Under the pieces are notes generated by a model that was not told the origin of the DNA, ran no database searches, and saw nothing but the letters and a program-made list of their open reading frames with translations. Positions 23,841 to 34,899 of a stretch of 64,000 bases of DNA are shown one piece after another. This DNA comes from Paratinospora sagittata (lineage: Eukaryota; Streptophyta; Magnoliopsida; Ranunculales; Menispermaceae). The stretch lies in the NCBI GenBank assembly GCA_035771175.1, contig CM069607.1:11404501-11468500 (forward strand), in the 5' to 3' direction. Both the position numbers and the translations under genes were made by a program. Each line of letters starts with the position of its first letter. The stretch's first letter is position 1.

Positions 23841-25657
23841 TAATAATTGAATAAGAAAAGGTGTAATTGTATTTTTTATAATTTTTTTTTTTTTTTGAGT
23901 TTCATAGCTCAGCCACACTGAGATCACCTCTTTTTTCGTTTTGTCGGTGAGATTAATTCACTTGAAATCGACTCAGATTAGACCACAACGGTGTAAAAGT
24001 TTTTTAATAAATAATAGTTTCATGCACGATAGGGGTTTTGAGTATTTTTGTAGTTAGATCAATAGCATTGTCCGTTTAAAATAATTTTTAAATTTCGGAA
24101 TACGTATTCAGAGAAGCTTGATTTTAAAAACACAATAAAATTTCTTAGCCTATTACTATTATTCGTATATAGAAATATCTAAACAAAATTAAAAAAAATT
24201 ATGTAAGAAATTTATATAATAACATATTAGAATAAAGTTATCTAAAATTTATTACATAGTGTATATGTGTATATGTTGACATGCACACGCTCTAACAAAA
24301 AAAGATTTTTATTTTCCACTTTCTCTCCCTTGCTCCCTTTGCTTCCTTTGCTACCTTTGCTTCTTCAACTTTCTCTTTGCTTGAAGGAACACTCCAGAAA
24401 GCTATCATGCTTTTTCCATTAATCTTCTTCGTCCCCTTAGTGCCTTCAAAACTTCAATGTTTTTGTCCTCTTCTTATTTTTCATGTAACAGTTGCAAACA
24501 ACCAAGATATCATAGTTAGTTAGCAACTTCACAAAAGACAGATTATTATCCTCTTTAACTATGAATTTAGCAGATTTTGTAACCTCGATAACCTCGATAG
24601 CCCGCCCCCCCCCCCCCCCCCCCCACCCACTTATCAACCGCCAACCTCATAGACCCCTTGAACAGGTCAATCTTTGCATTCTACAAAATCACAATGCCTC
24701 TTGGCTTTATTAATTCAGCTGTCACAAAATGATAATTTTTTTTTTGTTAACATCATGAAAACATGTAAGCCATTTTATAAATCTCAACAACAATGCCAAC
24801 TATAATTGATAAGAAACACTAAGACCCAAAATAATATAACAAGATTCAAAAAAAAAAAAAGAAATGACGAGATTTTCAAGTTTCCAACTAAACCCTCTAC
24901 AACTTAGGGTGATGATCAAAGGAACTTAAGTATGCTTTACTCTCTAAATGTTAGACATGATCCAACCAATATTAAGCCCTTACATCTATTATATCGGGTG
25001 GGTGTGCAACTGAATTAATAGTTCCGCATCAAACATGAATAAACTGACATGTGTAATATAAGTTTGGATTCAACTTTGGTGGGCATAAAGCCTTTTTTGA
25101 TTAAAAGAATACAACTAGACCTAAAGATAGCTAAGTGGGGACAAAATTGATAAAATCATATCTTGAAGGGTCTTGGTACCGCTCCTCATGCACAGAGTTT
25201 GGTTGCCAGTAAGACCAAAAGGAGCAAAAAAAAAAAAAAAAAAGAGGAAGAGGAGACAAAGAAGACTAATAATTGATTTAGGCCATGGGGCCAGTACCCC
25301 CACCAAAGCCATCCAATAAGAGTTCAAGTAGACTTGGAACTTTCAATCTTTGGTTGGTTCAGATTTTGATATTGATATTTGAGGAAGGTAAATGAAGTAA
25401 AACTAGCACTCAGTCCTCACCTTTATTCCAAGCGTACTCATTTGCATTTAGAGTTTCACCATTGCTATTCACTCTAAAGGGTCCTAGTTCCAACATTGCT
25501 CCATTTCCAAATGAAGAACAACCCCACCCTGATCAGACCCATATCATCATATTAATCTAATATTCACGAATTATGTACAATCAACAAGAACAACAGTAGC
25601 AGAAGCAGTAGTTCAAAAAAACATAAGACCAAAGATTTTTCAATGATTCCAGGCTGT
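23841..25657. other. Unassigned AT-rich intergenic DNA
   Basis: I see no gene or clear transposon here. Notable items are poly(T) and poly(A) runs, a pyrimidine-rich stretch near 24310-24400 with GCTNCCTTT-like repeats, a run of 20 C at 24605-24624, and an 18-A run near 25227. Short open frames are low complexity. Confidence 0.5.
24605..24624. repeat. Homopolymer of 20 C
   Basis: An uninterrupted run of 20 cytosines is followed by ACCCAC. On the minus strand it is G-rich and could form a quadruplex. Length may be an assembly artefact. Confidence 0.9.
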
Positions 25658-26483
25658 TTATATAGTTTTTGTCAAGCCATCCCTGCTCACAGTTGCACCA
25701 AGAGGGTCAAGACTTCTCTTAATAACCTCCTCAGGGGTAATCATCACACGTTTACATAGTGCATATTCCAACGCCTGGGGATCACACCTGAGATAATAGT
25801 ATAATCATCAAAACTTTCTTCCATTAACTGGTCGGAAAGGACTCAAAAGCAGAATCTTGAAAAGATCTAAGAGTGCAACAAATGAAAACGGATCCCGCAA
25901 ATGAAATAGAAAAACTAGTCAAATATCACAGAAAAAACTAGTCAAATATCACAATTATTCCCACTACTCCTCACAATTAAGCATTCAAGGTCACAAAACA
26001 TATAAAAACACCATCGCAGATCTAAGACAACATTTTAGGAAGAAAAAAATCAATTCAAAATGTTAAGGACTGGAAATACACCAAGTTTATTTAAAAACAC
26101 TACTCGAAAAACAAAAGCCTTGAAACATAAACACTAAATTAAAAACGTAATTGTAACAAATGTGAATAGCTTCCAAAAATGCCAATTACTTGGAAAGAAG
26201 AAGAAGAAGAAGAAGAAACACCTCAGACTTTTGGCACCCTACAAGCTTAAAAATAATTTTTTCCACTATGAATCCTATTTCACATGGAGATGTGAAGGTC
26301 ATCTTATCTTTATAAATTTCATAAAAATTGTCCAAAGTACAAATTCAACCAATTTTTTTTTTTTTATCTTTATGCTACTTCAAGTTTACATATAGCTCAT
26401 GTTTAAGGTCCTTAATACGTTCAAAACATTAATAAGAATACCTGATTTGCAGGCTTTTATGAACCTTCTCGTGAAATTCCACG
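25658..26483 (-). pseudogene. Myosin XI motor-domain gene fragment (two exons)
   Basis: The minus-strand exon 25658-25787 encodes C-DPQALEYALCKRVMITPEE... followed by LDPLGATVSRDGLTKT and a stop. This is the plant myosin XI motor segment CDPxALEDAL-KRVMVTPEEV-SRDGLAKTIYSRLF. The acceptor ATCTCAG precedes it. A possible upstream exon at about 26442-26483 (FHEKVHKSLQ) ends at a GTATTC donor and joins in frame through a 654-bp intron; its match to the myosin FHLKTTAELL stretch is weak. The reading ends where YSRLF should continue. It is a captured or translocated fragment, not a gene. Confidence 0.65.
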
Positions 26484-26489
26484 GTAAGA

Positions 26490-26510
26490 TTAGGTATCAG
26501 AGCCTAGGTC
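26490..26510 (+). other. Copia-type primer-site-like sequence
   Basis: TAGGTATCAGAGCCTAGGTC resembles the Met-tRNA primer site and first internal bases of plant copia elements (TTGGTATCAGAGCC). It lies just left of an inverted partial LTR, so it is not in normal register with any LTR here. Confidence 0.4.
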
Positions 26511-26525
26511 ATCTAAGGGGCTACT

Positions 26526-27009
26526 TGTAGAGGAATGGGTGAATGCCTAAGAATGTTCTCTTAGAAATTTCTTCAACCACCTCTTATGCAATTCCCTTTC
26601 AAGATCTTGTTTGATAATGGCAATGATGTAACACCTACACAAATGTGTCAAATGCAAAGAAAGAAAACAAAAGAACACAAAGAAACAAGAAACAAAGAAC
26701 ATGAAAAAACAATCAATCCACAACACCAAGAAATTACGTGGTTCACCAAATTGCCTACGTCCACGGAGGTAGAGATATCACTACTATTAGAGCAAATCAA
26801 TACAAGAGATTAGTTCCACTCGTAGGTCTTAATCTCCTCTTCTTCCTTTTGTAGGGTTTCCTTCTATTTTCCTCTTTTCCTCTCTTCTTTCTTTTATTTT
26901 CTCTCCTCTCACAAAATAGAGTTGTAGAGACAAAAAAAATGAGAACTCTCTCCACTCTCCCTTTCTCTACAAAAGGAAAAAAGAGCTTAACTAGCCTTTA
27001 TATATATGA
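26526..27009 (-). mobile_element. Inverted partial LTR of copia C2
   Basis: It is the reverse complement of the C2 3' LTR from its end (TCTACA) back to its TATA region (matching 32235 back to about 31750). It abuts the plus-strand RT sequence of C2 at 27010. The element is therefore flanked by LTR sequence in opposite orientations, which requires a rearrangement or a second insertion. Confidence 0.8.
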
Positions 27010-27501
27010 AACTTGAATGAGGTGATTTATATGGCTCAACCGGAAGGCTTCATTGAAGAGGGTAAAGAAGATCTTGTTTGTAAATTGAAAAAGTCGTTGT
27101 ATGGGCTAAAGCAATCTCCAAGACAATGGTACAAGCGCTTCGACACCTATATGATCGAAATTGGCTACAAGAGGTGTGCATTTGATTCTTGTGTTTATTC
27201 AAATGTGTTTGATGATGGTACCATTATTATCTTGATGTTATATGTTGATGATATGCTTATAGCATGCAAAAGCAAGTTCAAGGTTGTTGAACTCAAGGAG
27301 TTGTTGAGCAAGGAGTTCAACATGAAGGATCTTGGGGCAACTATCAAGATTCTTGGGATGGAGATAAGGAGAAATAGAAATGATGGGAAGTTGTGGTTGT
27401 CTCAAAAGAAATACATCCACAAAATACTTGAGAAGTTTATTATGTTTGATGCTAAACCGGTTTCTACTCCTTTAGCTTCACATTTTATTTTGAGTGCAAA
27501 G
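27010..27501 (+). pseudogene. C2 copia reverse transcriptase, first part
   Basis: Opens mid-domain at LNEVIYMAQPEGF, continues with KSLYGLKQSPRQWYKRFD, the catalytic MLYVDDMLIA, and NMKDLGATIKILGMEI, all typical Ty1/copia RT. It is interrupted at 27502 by the 3.3-kb solo LTR and resumes at 30839. The upstream two-thirds of the polyprotein are missing. Confidence 0.9.
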
Positions 27502-27680
27502 TGTTAACCTATATGGTTCATCCTTGGTACATTCCTAAAGTATACTTGATGAAGTATATTTTGATGATCACAAACATGGTATTTTTCGGTGCTCAAGAAC
27601 GTTTTTCAAGAACTTACACCAAAGGAAAAGCAAAAAGTCAAGGAAGGACTCGATGAAGGAACTCAAAGTTTACATCCAAC

Positions 27681-28158
27681 TAGGGGTGTAAGCAACCCGA
27701 CCAAACCTGACCATTTCGGGTCGGGTCGGGTTTGATTGATATGTTGGGTTGGTCATGTTAATTTTTTAGCAACCCGACCAAACCCAACCCGACCCGACCT
27801 CTTAAAATTTATATATATATATATGAGTTCATTCTCATTCCCATAAGGCAAGTTTAAGAGTAGCTTGACTTGTACATATATGAGTTCTCTCAAAAAAGAG
27901 AAATCTCATCTTTTAAAGCTTAAATGGTAGTTTAATAAGTTGGATACATGATAATCCAACATATTTTATTCTAATATAAGATTAAATAGTAGTTATTAAG
28001 CTTTAAGAAAATTGGGTTATTTAATGGGGGCCAACTCGACCAACCCGACCCAACCTTAGGTCGGGTAGCATCGGGTCCAACTCGCTACAACCCGACCTCA
28101 TCGGGTCGGGTGGGTTAGGGGCAAAAACCCAACCCGACCTAACCCGATTTCACCCCTA
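27681..28158. mobile_element. hAT-like MITE in the SIRE-like LTR
   Basis: Ends TAGGGGTG and CACCCCTA flank 478 bp and are bordered by the near-identical 8-bp duplications CATCCAAC (27673-27680) and CATCCAGC (28159-28166). Inside are many CCCGACC/GGTCGGG repeats near both ends. An 8-bp duplication and CAGGGGTG/TAGGGGTG-type ends fit hAT MITEs. Confidence 0.82.
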
Positions 28159-28576
28159 CATCCAGCGATCAAGCTCGTTTCAACTAACGAACTTCAACGA
28201 TCACATCATGATTCAAGATCACTTCTCTTGGACGTTTTGATCAAGCTTCAAGACTACATCTCTCGATCAACGTTCAAGTCATTCAACTCCGAATTACTCT
28301 TATTGAAGATCTCATAATGAAGAGTTAGATTTAACGGTTGTGAGAAAAGAGAAATACACAAAGTATTTAAGGTATATCTTTCTCTAATCGTTATTGCTCA
28401 AAATATTTTTCAAAACCATGCATATATCATTTTCATATGTTTTCTAAATCTACATGTTTTGATGTCTTAACTATATTTCAAGAAATTTAATACTATATAT
28501 TTAATTTGAAATATACCGAGTTTTTATTCGCATGTATCTAATATTTTATCGCGAGTCAAAACTATTTTCAAAGAGT

Positions 28577-29275
28577 CTTTCAGGACGCTAATGAAATAGC
28601 AACGCTCTCCTGAACTTGTTAAGTCAGGACACTGATAGGTCATTAGAACGCTGATAACGTTCAAGGTTAAATTGAACTAAATAATCAGGACGCTTACTTG
28701 TATAGTAGCGGCCTCCTCTATTAGTTAACCTTTGAAGTTGTCAGGAAGGCGACTCAGCATCAGCTCACTGAAAGATCTCTTTAAGTTCTTCAAAGAATGT
28801 TTCTTTGAGGACACTGATAGTTATAAGTTGATTAAACTATCAGGACGCTTACTAGATAGGAGCATCCTCACTTTTGAAAATCAACTTAATAACTTTAAGG
28901 ACGCTGATTGTCCTTTAACATGTTTTTTAAATGTCTTAACTTGCAAGACGCTTACATAGTAGTAGCGCCATCATGTTTTGTTTTATGTTTTAAAAGCAGG
29001 ACGCTTACTCGGATAGTAACGCCCTCATGCACTTAACAGTTTTAAAACATAGTAGGACGCTAACTGTGCATTAGCGCCCTCAAGGTTTAAGTCGTCTAAA
29101 CGTCATAAGTAAGTCAGAATGCTTACGAGTTAGTAAGGCCCTCACTTAAGTGTTCAGCAGGACGCTTATACGTAGTAAGCGCCCTCAAGGAACAAAACGA
29201 CAAAGTTGATATTATGCGTTGGGACACTAATTACTGAATCAGGACGCTAATTCAACTACCGTCCCTGTTTGAATG
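28577..29275 (+). repeat. Hairpin array 1 (GGACGCTTA/TAAGCGCCC) in LTR U3
   Basis: Ten to twelve imperfect units, about 50-60 bp apart, each with AGGACGCTTA or a variant, a 6-9 nt loop, then TAAGCGCCCTC or a variant. Clear units are near 28687, 28945, 28996, 29053, 29114 and 29158. The stem covaries: GCTTA pairs with TAAGC at 29160, and GCTAA with TTAGC at 29055. The array ends about 250 bp before the TATA box. Confidence 0.8.
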
Positions 29276-29520
29276 GGTACACTACGTCAGTTTACTTTTT
29301 CAGAATAAACACTTGCACAGAGTCCTTTTCAGACTTATTAGAGACCTTTTTTGATACATGAAAGAAGTCCTTCTAAAGCTTTCCTCTTTCATGAAATCTG
29401 AAAAGAACTAGAATGTTAGTGAAAATCGCAGTTGTTATTTTCATATAACATTCTAGTCGTTGTGTGAAAACGTTCACATTATTTGAACTTCAAATGTCTA
29501 ACGACTATGTCCCACTAAGT

Positions 29521-29530
29521 CTATAAATAC
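29521..29530 (+). promoter_or_regulatory. TATA box of the SIRE-like LTR
   Basis: CTATAAATAC lies about two thirds into the LTR, between the two hairpin arrays, so array 1 is in U3 and array 2 would be transcribed. Confidence 0.6.
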
Positions 29531-30244
29531 CAACACTTAAGACCAAACAACTTGCCAATCACTTTGTGTTGTGCCAATACTTTTGAAAGTTAGTCTGAGT
29601 CAAAATAAATTTCATTTTCTAATCTTTCAAAGTATTTTCACTGATACCTATACGATTTTCATATTGAGTTTCAAATATATTTCTATCTTTGAAAATCTAT
29701 TTTTATATTGGTATCAACTCAAATTCTCAGCACTGATTCACATTTGGTATCATTCTTGCTGATGATAGAATTTGATAAATGGTTCAAGATATACAGTTGT
29801 ACTTGATTTCATATTTTAAGTATTGTATTGAACTATATTAGTAGTAGAGTTAAACTACTGATCATTGAACCAGACGTTTTCATACTTATACTTTATATCT
29901 ATTTTGAAAACTGTCTGTGTCTTTGATTTACACCAGTCCTTAGTTTTATACGTCAATGTTTTTATTGGCATTATATTGTTTTCAAAGAAGCTCTGATTTT
30001 CATATCATATCATTCATGCTTTTCGAAACTGCACTTAAGCAATACCGAACATTGAAAGGTAAAAGACTGAATGTGTATTTCAACTTAGCATTACCTACTT
30101 CACATTTCATATCTTTGCAATGCTATGTATTGTGCTTAATGTAAAGCGTTCTATTGCGTTAGAACCACCCAACATCTTAGTGTTGTAATGTTGGTGTGTT
30201 TCTGGATTGAAACAACCAGAACAAGTGAAGGTAGTTCACTTGAT

Positions 30245-30630
30245 GATTTCAGAATTGAAATTAAGTATGTTATCTCTTAGCCTTTAAAAGAGAAAACGGT
30301 TCATCCTCATCCAATAAAAGGGTAGGTGTGTCCTTAACCTTAAAAAGGATAGGTTATCTTTCAGCCTTAAAGAGAAACCGGTTGTTCCTTATCTCGCAAA
30401 AGGATCACGGTTCTTCCTTAGCTAGTAAAAGGAACATGGGTTTCTCCTCATTCCGAAAAAAGAAAATTGGCTCTTCCTTAGCCATTAAAAGGAACATGTG
30501 TTTTTTCTAATCCCAAAAAAATGAAAATGGTTCATCCTTAGCCCGTGAAAGGATAGGTTTGCTTTTAACCTGAAAAAGGGCAGTTGTAATGGTTTGATTC
30601 TCACCCGTAAGAGAATCAGTTAGTGGATTG
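30245..30630 (+). repeat. Hairpin array 2, about 30-bp units, in transcribed LTR
   Basis: About twelve consecutive units of roughly 28-32 bp each form a small stem-loop with a different stem: CTCTT/AAGAG, CCTT/AAGG, TTCCTT/AAGGAA (twice) and GATTCTC/GAGAATC. Units are separated by a GG- or GGTT-containing spacer. Stem changes are matched on both arms, which points to structure being conserved rather than sequence. Confidence 0.8.
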
Positions 30631-30838
30631 AGAAAATCCTAATCGGGAGATTAGGTAGTTGACGTAGGCTTGGCCGAACCACTATAAATTTGTGTGTCAA
30701 ACTTTTGCATTTTAGTCTGTGTTCTAATTTGCATCATATTCCAATTAACTTATGTAAATCACCTAAGTTATTGGAAGACATTTTTTAAAATTGACCATTG
30801 CACCCAATTCACCCCCTCTTGGGTGGACCAACACAAAG

Positions 30839-31527
30839 CAATGCCCATCTTCCGATGTCAAGATGGAAGATATGTTAAAGGTTCCACATGCTAGTGTCGT
30901 TGGGTGTCTCATGTATGCAATGGTGTGTACAAGGCTCGATCTTTCTCAAGCGATTAGTGTGGTTTCCAAGTATATGACAAATTCAGGTAAAGAGCATTAG
31001 AAAGCAATTAAGGGGGTTCTTTGCTACTTGAAGGGTACAAAGCACTTGGGTATTGTGTTTGAAAGACAAAATGAGGATGCTAGTGTGGTTGATTATGTGG
31101 ATTCCGATTATGGTGGAGATCTTGACAAGAGGAGGTCTACTACGGGCTATGTATTTACATTGGGTGGAGGTCTAATCTCATGGAGATCAATGCTACAAAG
31201 TACAAGTGCATTATCCACTACCGAAGCGGAATACATGGCAATAACCGAAGCATCCAAAGAAGCTATTTGGTTGAAGGGGCTAGTGAATGAGTTGGGATTG
31301 AAGCAAGAGATGGTGATAATCAAATGTGATAGTCAAAGTGCAATTTGTCTTGCCAAACAAAACATATTGAAGTGAGATTCCATCGAGTTCAAGATTGGAT
31401 CAATATGAGGGAAATCTTGATTGAAAAAGTTGATATGGAAGATAATGCTTTGGATTTTCTCACCAAGCTCGTTGCCAAAGACAAGTTTGAGCATTGCCTA
31501 AACTTGTTGAATTTAACTAGTTGTTGA
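30839..31527 (+). pseudogene. C2 copia RT end and RNase H
   Basis: Continuation after the solo LTR: VPHASVVGCLMYAMVCTRLD, then a stop at about 30999, then RNase H with the acidic residues in VDSDYGGDLDKRRSTTGY, STTEAEYMAI and KCDSQSAICLAK. The end (EDNALDFLTKLVAKDKFEHC) is the usual copia polyprotein terminus. Stops at about 30999 and 31373 break it. Confidence 0.9.
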
Positions 31528-31585
31528 AATTTTTTTTGGAAGGCACCTTCCCACTTAAGGTGCATGGAGATGAGAGGTTTCTCAT

Positions 31586-31596
31586 CAAGGTGGAGG
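31586..31596 (+). other. Polypurine tract of C2
   Basis: CAAGGTGGAGG directly precedes the TGTTAGAAC start of the 3' LTR, as in most plant copia elements. Confidence 0.75.
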
Positions 31597-32235
31597 TGTT
31601 AGAACATATGTTGTTCCATCAATTTCCAAAGGGTTGATTTTGTTTTGCGCCAAGGTAGAAATTGTTGGGTTTATGGCTTAAAAAAATGTATGTGGGCCTA
31701 GCCCAAATGTTGTGTGCATTTTATTTTGTTTTGAGCCCATGTAATAGCCTCATATATATAAAGGCTAGTTAAGCTCTTTTTTCCTTTTGTAGAGAAAGTG
31801 GAAGTGGAGAGAGTTCTCATTTTTTTTTGTCTCTACAATTCTATTTTGAGAGAGGAGAGAAAACAAAATAAAGAAGAGAGGAAAAGAGGAAAAGACAAGG
31901 AAACCCTAGAAAAGGAAGAAAAGGTAAGATTAAGACCTACAAGTAGAATTAATCTCTTGTATTGATTTGCTCTAATAGTAGTGATATCTCTACCTCCGTG
32001 GACGTAGCCAATTTGGTGAACCACGTAATTTCTTGGTGTTGTGGGTTTATTGTTTTTTCTTGTTATTTATTTCTTGTTTCTTTGTGTTCTCTGGTTTCTT
32101 TCTTTGCATTTGGCACATTTGTGTTGGTGTTACATCATTGTCATTATCAAACAAGATCTTGAAGGGGAACTGCATAAGTGATGTTTGAAGAAATTTCTAA
32201 GAGAATATTCTTAAGCATTCACCCATTCCTCTACA
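31597..32235 (+). mobile_element. 3' LTR of copia C2
   Basis: It runs from TGTTAGAACATATG to CCATTCCTCTACA (639 bp). A TATATATAAAGG box is near 31752, followed by a purine-rich transcribed part. Its last 480 bp recur inverted at 26526-27009. The next base pairs belong to C1 copia gag, so C2 lies against or inside C1. Confidence 0.88.
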
Positions 32236-32239
32236 CGTT

Positions 32240-32425
32240 CTTTCAGTATTGGTGACCCTCTGCATCTCCAAAACTCTGATCATCTAGGAATGATCTTGGT
32301 TTCGACGCCGTTGACAAGTAATAATTTCCTTTCTTGGAGTTGATCTATGCAAAAGGCCCTAGGAGCAAAAGTGAAATTAGGGTTTATTAATGGTAAATGC
32401 AAGATGCTTGATGCAAGCTCATCAG
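32240..32425 (+). pseudogene. C1 copia gag, N-terminal part
   Basis: Encodes DPLHLQNSDHLGMILVSTPL, NNFLSW, a stop, then MQKALGAKVKLGFINGK, the standard N-terminus of Ty1/copia Gag. It is interrupted at 32426 by the L4 solo LTR and continues at 34505. The same relic resumes at 46695 and 49259, so C1 once spanned this whole nest. Confidence 0.85.
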
Positions 32426-34499
32426 TGTCGCGATCCCTCTCTGGGTGACGTCATGACCGACACAGTACCCCAAATAATGTCACTTCAGGACAAAACCTGT
32501 GGCACTGCTCAGCCTCTACAGATACATCCAAACAAATACCTAAATAATCACAATAATCCAACATGTATATGACAATAATAATTGAACCAAAATATTTTAA
32601 CAACATCCATTAACCTGTAAACTTCTACATGGTTCAACATCCATATAACCACCTGTATAAACAAGTATTTATTTTCCAAAATATGTCATATACATGTATA
32701 CACATCCAAACACATCTATGTGATATGTAGATAAATACTGTGATAGTTATATACAAGTCTTAGAGAACAAAAGAATCAAAATATAAAAAAATACAACCCC
32801 AGTCCCCATCAAGACACCTACATCCAAAAAGAAGAAGGTTGCACGCTGCGATCAAGCCTTGCCCTTCCCTTTTAGATTTGAACTTGCGAAAATAGGGGGG
32901 AAAAATGAGCTTCAACAAGCTTAGTGAATATTCTCAAAATTAAAATCCATAAATGCATTCATAAAAACACGTATGCTATTGAATAGTCATTTATAAATAC
33001 CAATGCATCAATTAAGAACATCATACATGATTAAAACCAAAACATATGATTTATGCACCATTTTTTCATAAAATATGCAAATGCCTCAACTGAGGTCACA
33101 TTAGGATAATTATGCCTACACTTCCCCCATTTCGCGTTATAGGGTCAGACCAATATATTATCCTACTCGAACCTTCCTACTCATACATTCTTCATAAAGG
33201 AAAGTCCTTTCCATGGAGCTCTATCCAAGCAACCCCGACGACACGTTTCCTAAAGCACAAGTAAGTAGAAAAATACTTATTGCCTAGGTATTTAATCCAA
33301 AATACCCAAGGCAATCCAATGCATAAAATCCATTTTTCATGATCATAAATACCATGCACATATATCATAAATGCATATAACTTAACAAGTCAATTTCATA
33401 TATACAATGCCATAAATGGAGAATAAAGTGAGAAATACTCACAAACAATCCAAAAGCCAATTAACCAAGCTACATAACTCCCAATTTGATCAATCCAATC
33501 TCAGTGTCTTGTAATGAACATAATCCATACATTATGATCAAATTCAAGTCTATAGATGCTCAATTGCATGAATCCCATAAAATTCCCAATTTTCCTACAT
33601 TCAATCCACAACTCAATTTCCTACCAATTCAACTCTAAACACATCTAAACCACCAATATTTGGATTAGAACACTAAATGCTCATCAAATCCTCAAGGGGT
33701 TCCATTAAAATCCACCTGCACGCTCAAAACCCCAACTTACAACTTATCCAACAATTTTCCACAAAATCAATCACCAAAATAGGGAAACCACTATAATTTC
33801 ATGGAAAACAAGCTCAAAGCCATGGGAGCTAGGTTTCCAGGTTTGAAACCCCAATTCAAACACAAATCCAGCACATGCATGTTATCTAAAACACACCCTT
33901 TAGATAAAAAAAAAAAACATTAAGAGAAGCAATAATATGAAGAATTTGGGGTAGAAACATTACCTTTGGAGCAGTCTCCACCAAACCCTAGCTCCAAAAC
34001 TCAAAATCCCCCCAAAATTCTCTTCTCCTCTCTTCTCCCCTCTTTCTTAACTAAAAATGATGCGAATGAAGTGAAATGGAAGTGGTTTTCTTTTATACAT
34101 TTGTTGGGCCCATGACTTGTGTTTTAAAAAAGACACTACCTCTATGCGCTTCTCATCATGTTCTCAGATCTTTCACTCTCGGGCTGACTCAGAGGAGCGT
34201 GCTTCTCCCTTAAGGAGCGCGCTTCTCCAATTCATGTTAAAACATGCTCTCGGTTTAAGAAAAAAGCGCGCTTCTCCATTCAAGAAGCACGCTTCTCCGA
34301 CCCAATTCCAAAAATTTTACATTTTGGTGCATTTCCAATTTACCCATACACTTCATTAACAAATAAAACATGAAAATACACACAAATATATCATATACAA
34401 ATAAAATACAAGTATAATACACATCAAATACCTACACAAACATCTAGAGTTGGGCAATTTATGTCATCATGACGTCAGATGATAATTTGGGTCTTTACA
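32426..34499 (-). mobile_element. Solo LTR L4 in C1 gag, target duplication ATCAG
   Basis: The ends are TGTCGCGATCC and GGGTCTTTACA (2074 bp), flanked by ATCAG at 32421-32425 and 34500-34504. A minus-strand TATAAAAG is near 34093. Upstream of it (34185-34310) are four GGAGCGCGCTTCTCC-like palindromes. No coding sequence. A truncated relative is at 50850-51189. Confidence 0.92.
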
Positions 34500-34504
34500 A
34501 TCAG

Positions 34505-34663
34505 AGTACAAACAATGGAAATGTGTTGATTATATGGTGATATCTTGGATTTTGAACTCAATTTCTAAAGAAATTATCAAAGCTTGTCTTTACCCAACTA
34601 CTGCAAAAGAATTATGGGATGAATTGGGTGAACGATTTGGTGAATCGAACAAATCATCACTTT
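34505..34663 (+). pseudogene. C1 copia gag, UBN2-like part
   Basis: One open frame encodes YKQWKCVDYMVISWILNSIS then KELWDELGERFGESN, the central helical region of copia Gag. It continues the reading from 32425 across the L4 insertion and ends at a hAT-like MITE. Confidence 0.88.
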
Positions 34664-34856
34664 TAGGGGTGTAAGCCAACCCAACCGAACCGACCAACTT
34701 GAACGAACTGAACACAACCCGATGGGTTGGGTTGGATTGATCTAGGTGTTTGGGTTAGGTTGTGTTCAAAAATCTGAACCCGAACGGTTCGGGTTGGGTC
34801 ATGGGTTAACAACCTTAGAACCCAACCCAACCCAACCAGAACTAAACCTAACATTA
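34664..34856. mobile_element. hAT-like MITE, truncated relative of 27681-28158
   Basis: Starts TAGGGGTGTAAGCCAACCC and carries the same kind of inverted CCCAACC/GGTTGGG repeats. The right terminus is not recognisable, so its end is approximate. Confidence 0.55.
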
Positions 34857-34899
34857 ACGCTTAAATCTGTTATCCCCTAAAGCCACCGAATCATGAAAT

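Larger units (their letters stand above)
27502..30833 (+). mobile_element. Solo LTR, SIRE/Maximus-like copia, target duplication CAAAG
   Basis: It begins TGTTAACC, ends GGGTGGACCAACA (3332 bp), and is flanked by CAAAG at 27497-27501 and 30834-30838. The 3' end (CACCCAATTCACCCCCTCTT) and the GACGTAGGCTTGGCCGAACC segment near 30662 recall SIRE/Maximus LTRs. A TATA box, CTATAAATAC, is at 29521. It contains a hAT-like MITE, hairpin array 1 upstream of the TATA box and hairpin array 2 downstream of it. There is no internal coding region, so it is a solo LTR. Confidence 0.85.

Noticed and set aside
24446..24637. Minus-strand frame starting with a Gly run
   Set aside because: The start is the translated C homopolymer and the rest matches nothing I recognise.
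24660..24735. A short plus-strand stretch reading like gypsy RT (FYKITMPLGFINSA)
   Set aside because: Only about 15 residues resemble the RT motif, with no neighbouring RT motifs in any frame; too weak to call.
30245..30630. Regular 30-bp repeats as a CRISPR-like array
   Set aside because: The units are not identical, the stems differ from unit to unit, and they lie inside a plant LTR.
32290..32325. TTTCGACGCCGTTGACAAG as a tRNA-Asp primer site
   Set aside because: It is the codons for VSTPLTS in the C1 copia Gag N-terminus; the match to a primer site is coincidental.
34117..34359. 80-codon plus-strand frame
   Set aside because: It is the palindrome-rich U3 part of the L4 LTR read in a chance frame.
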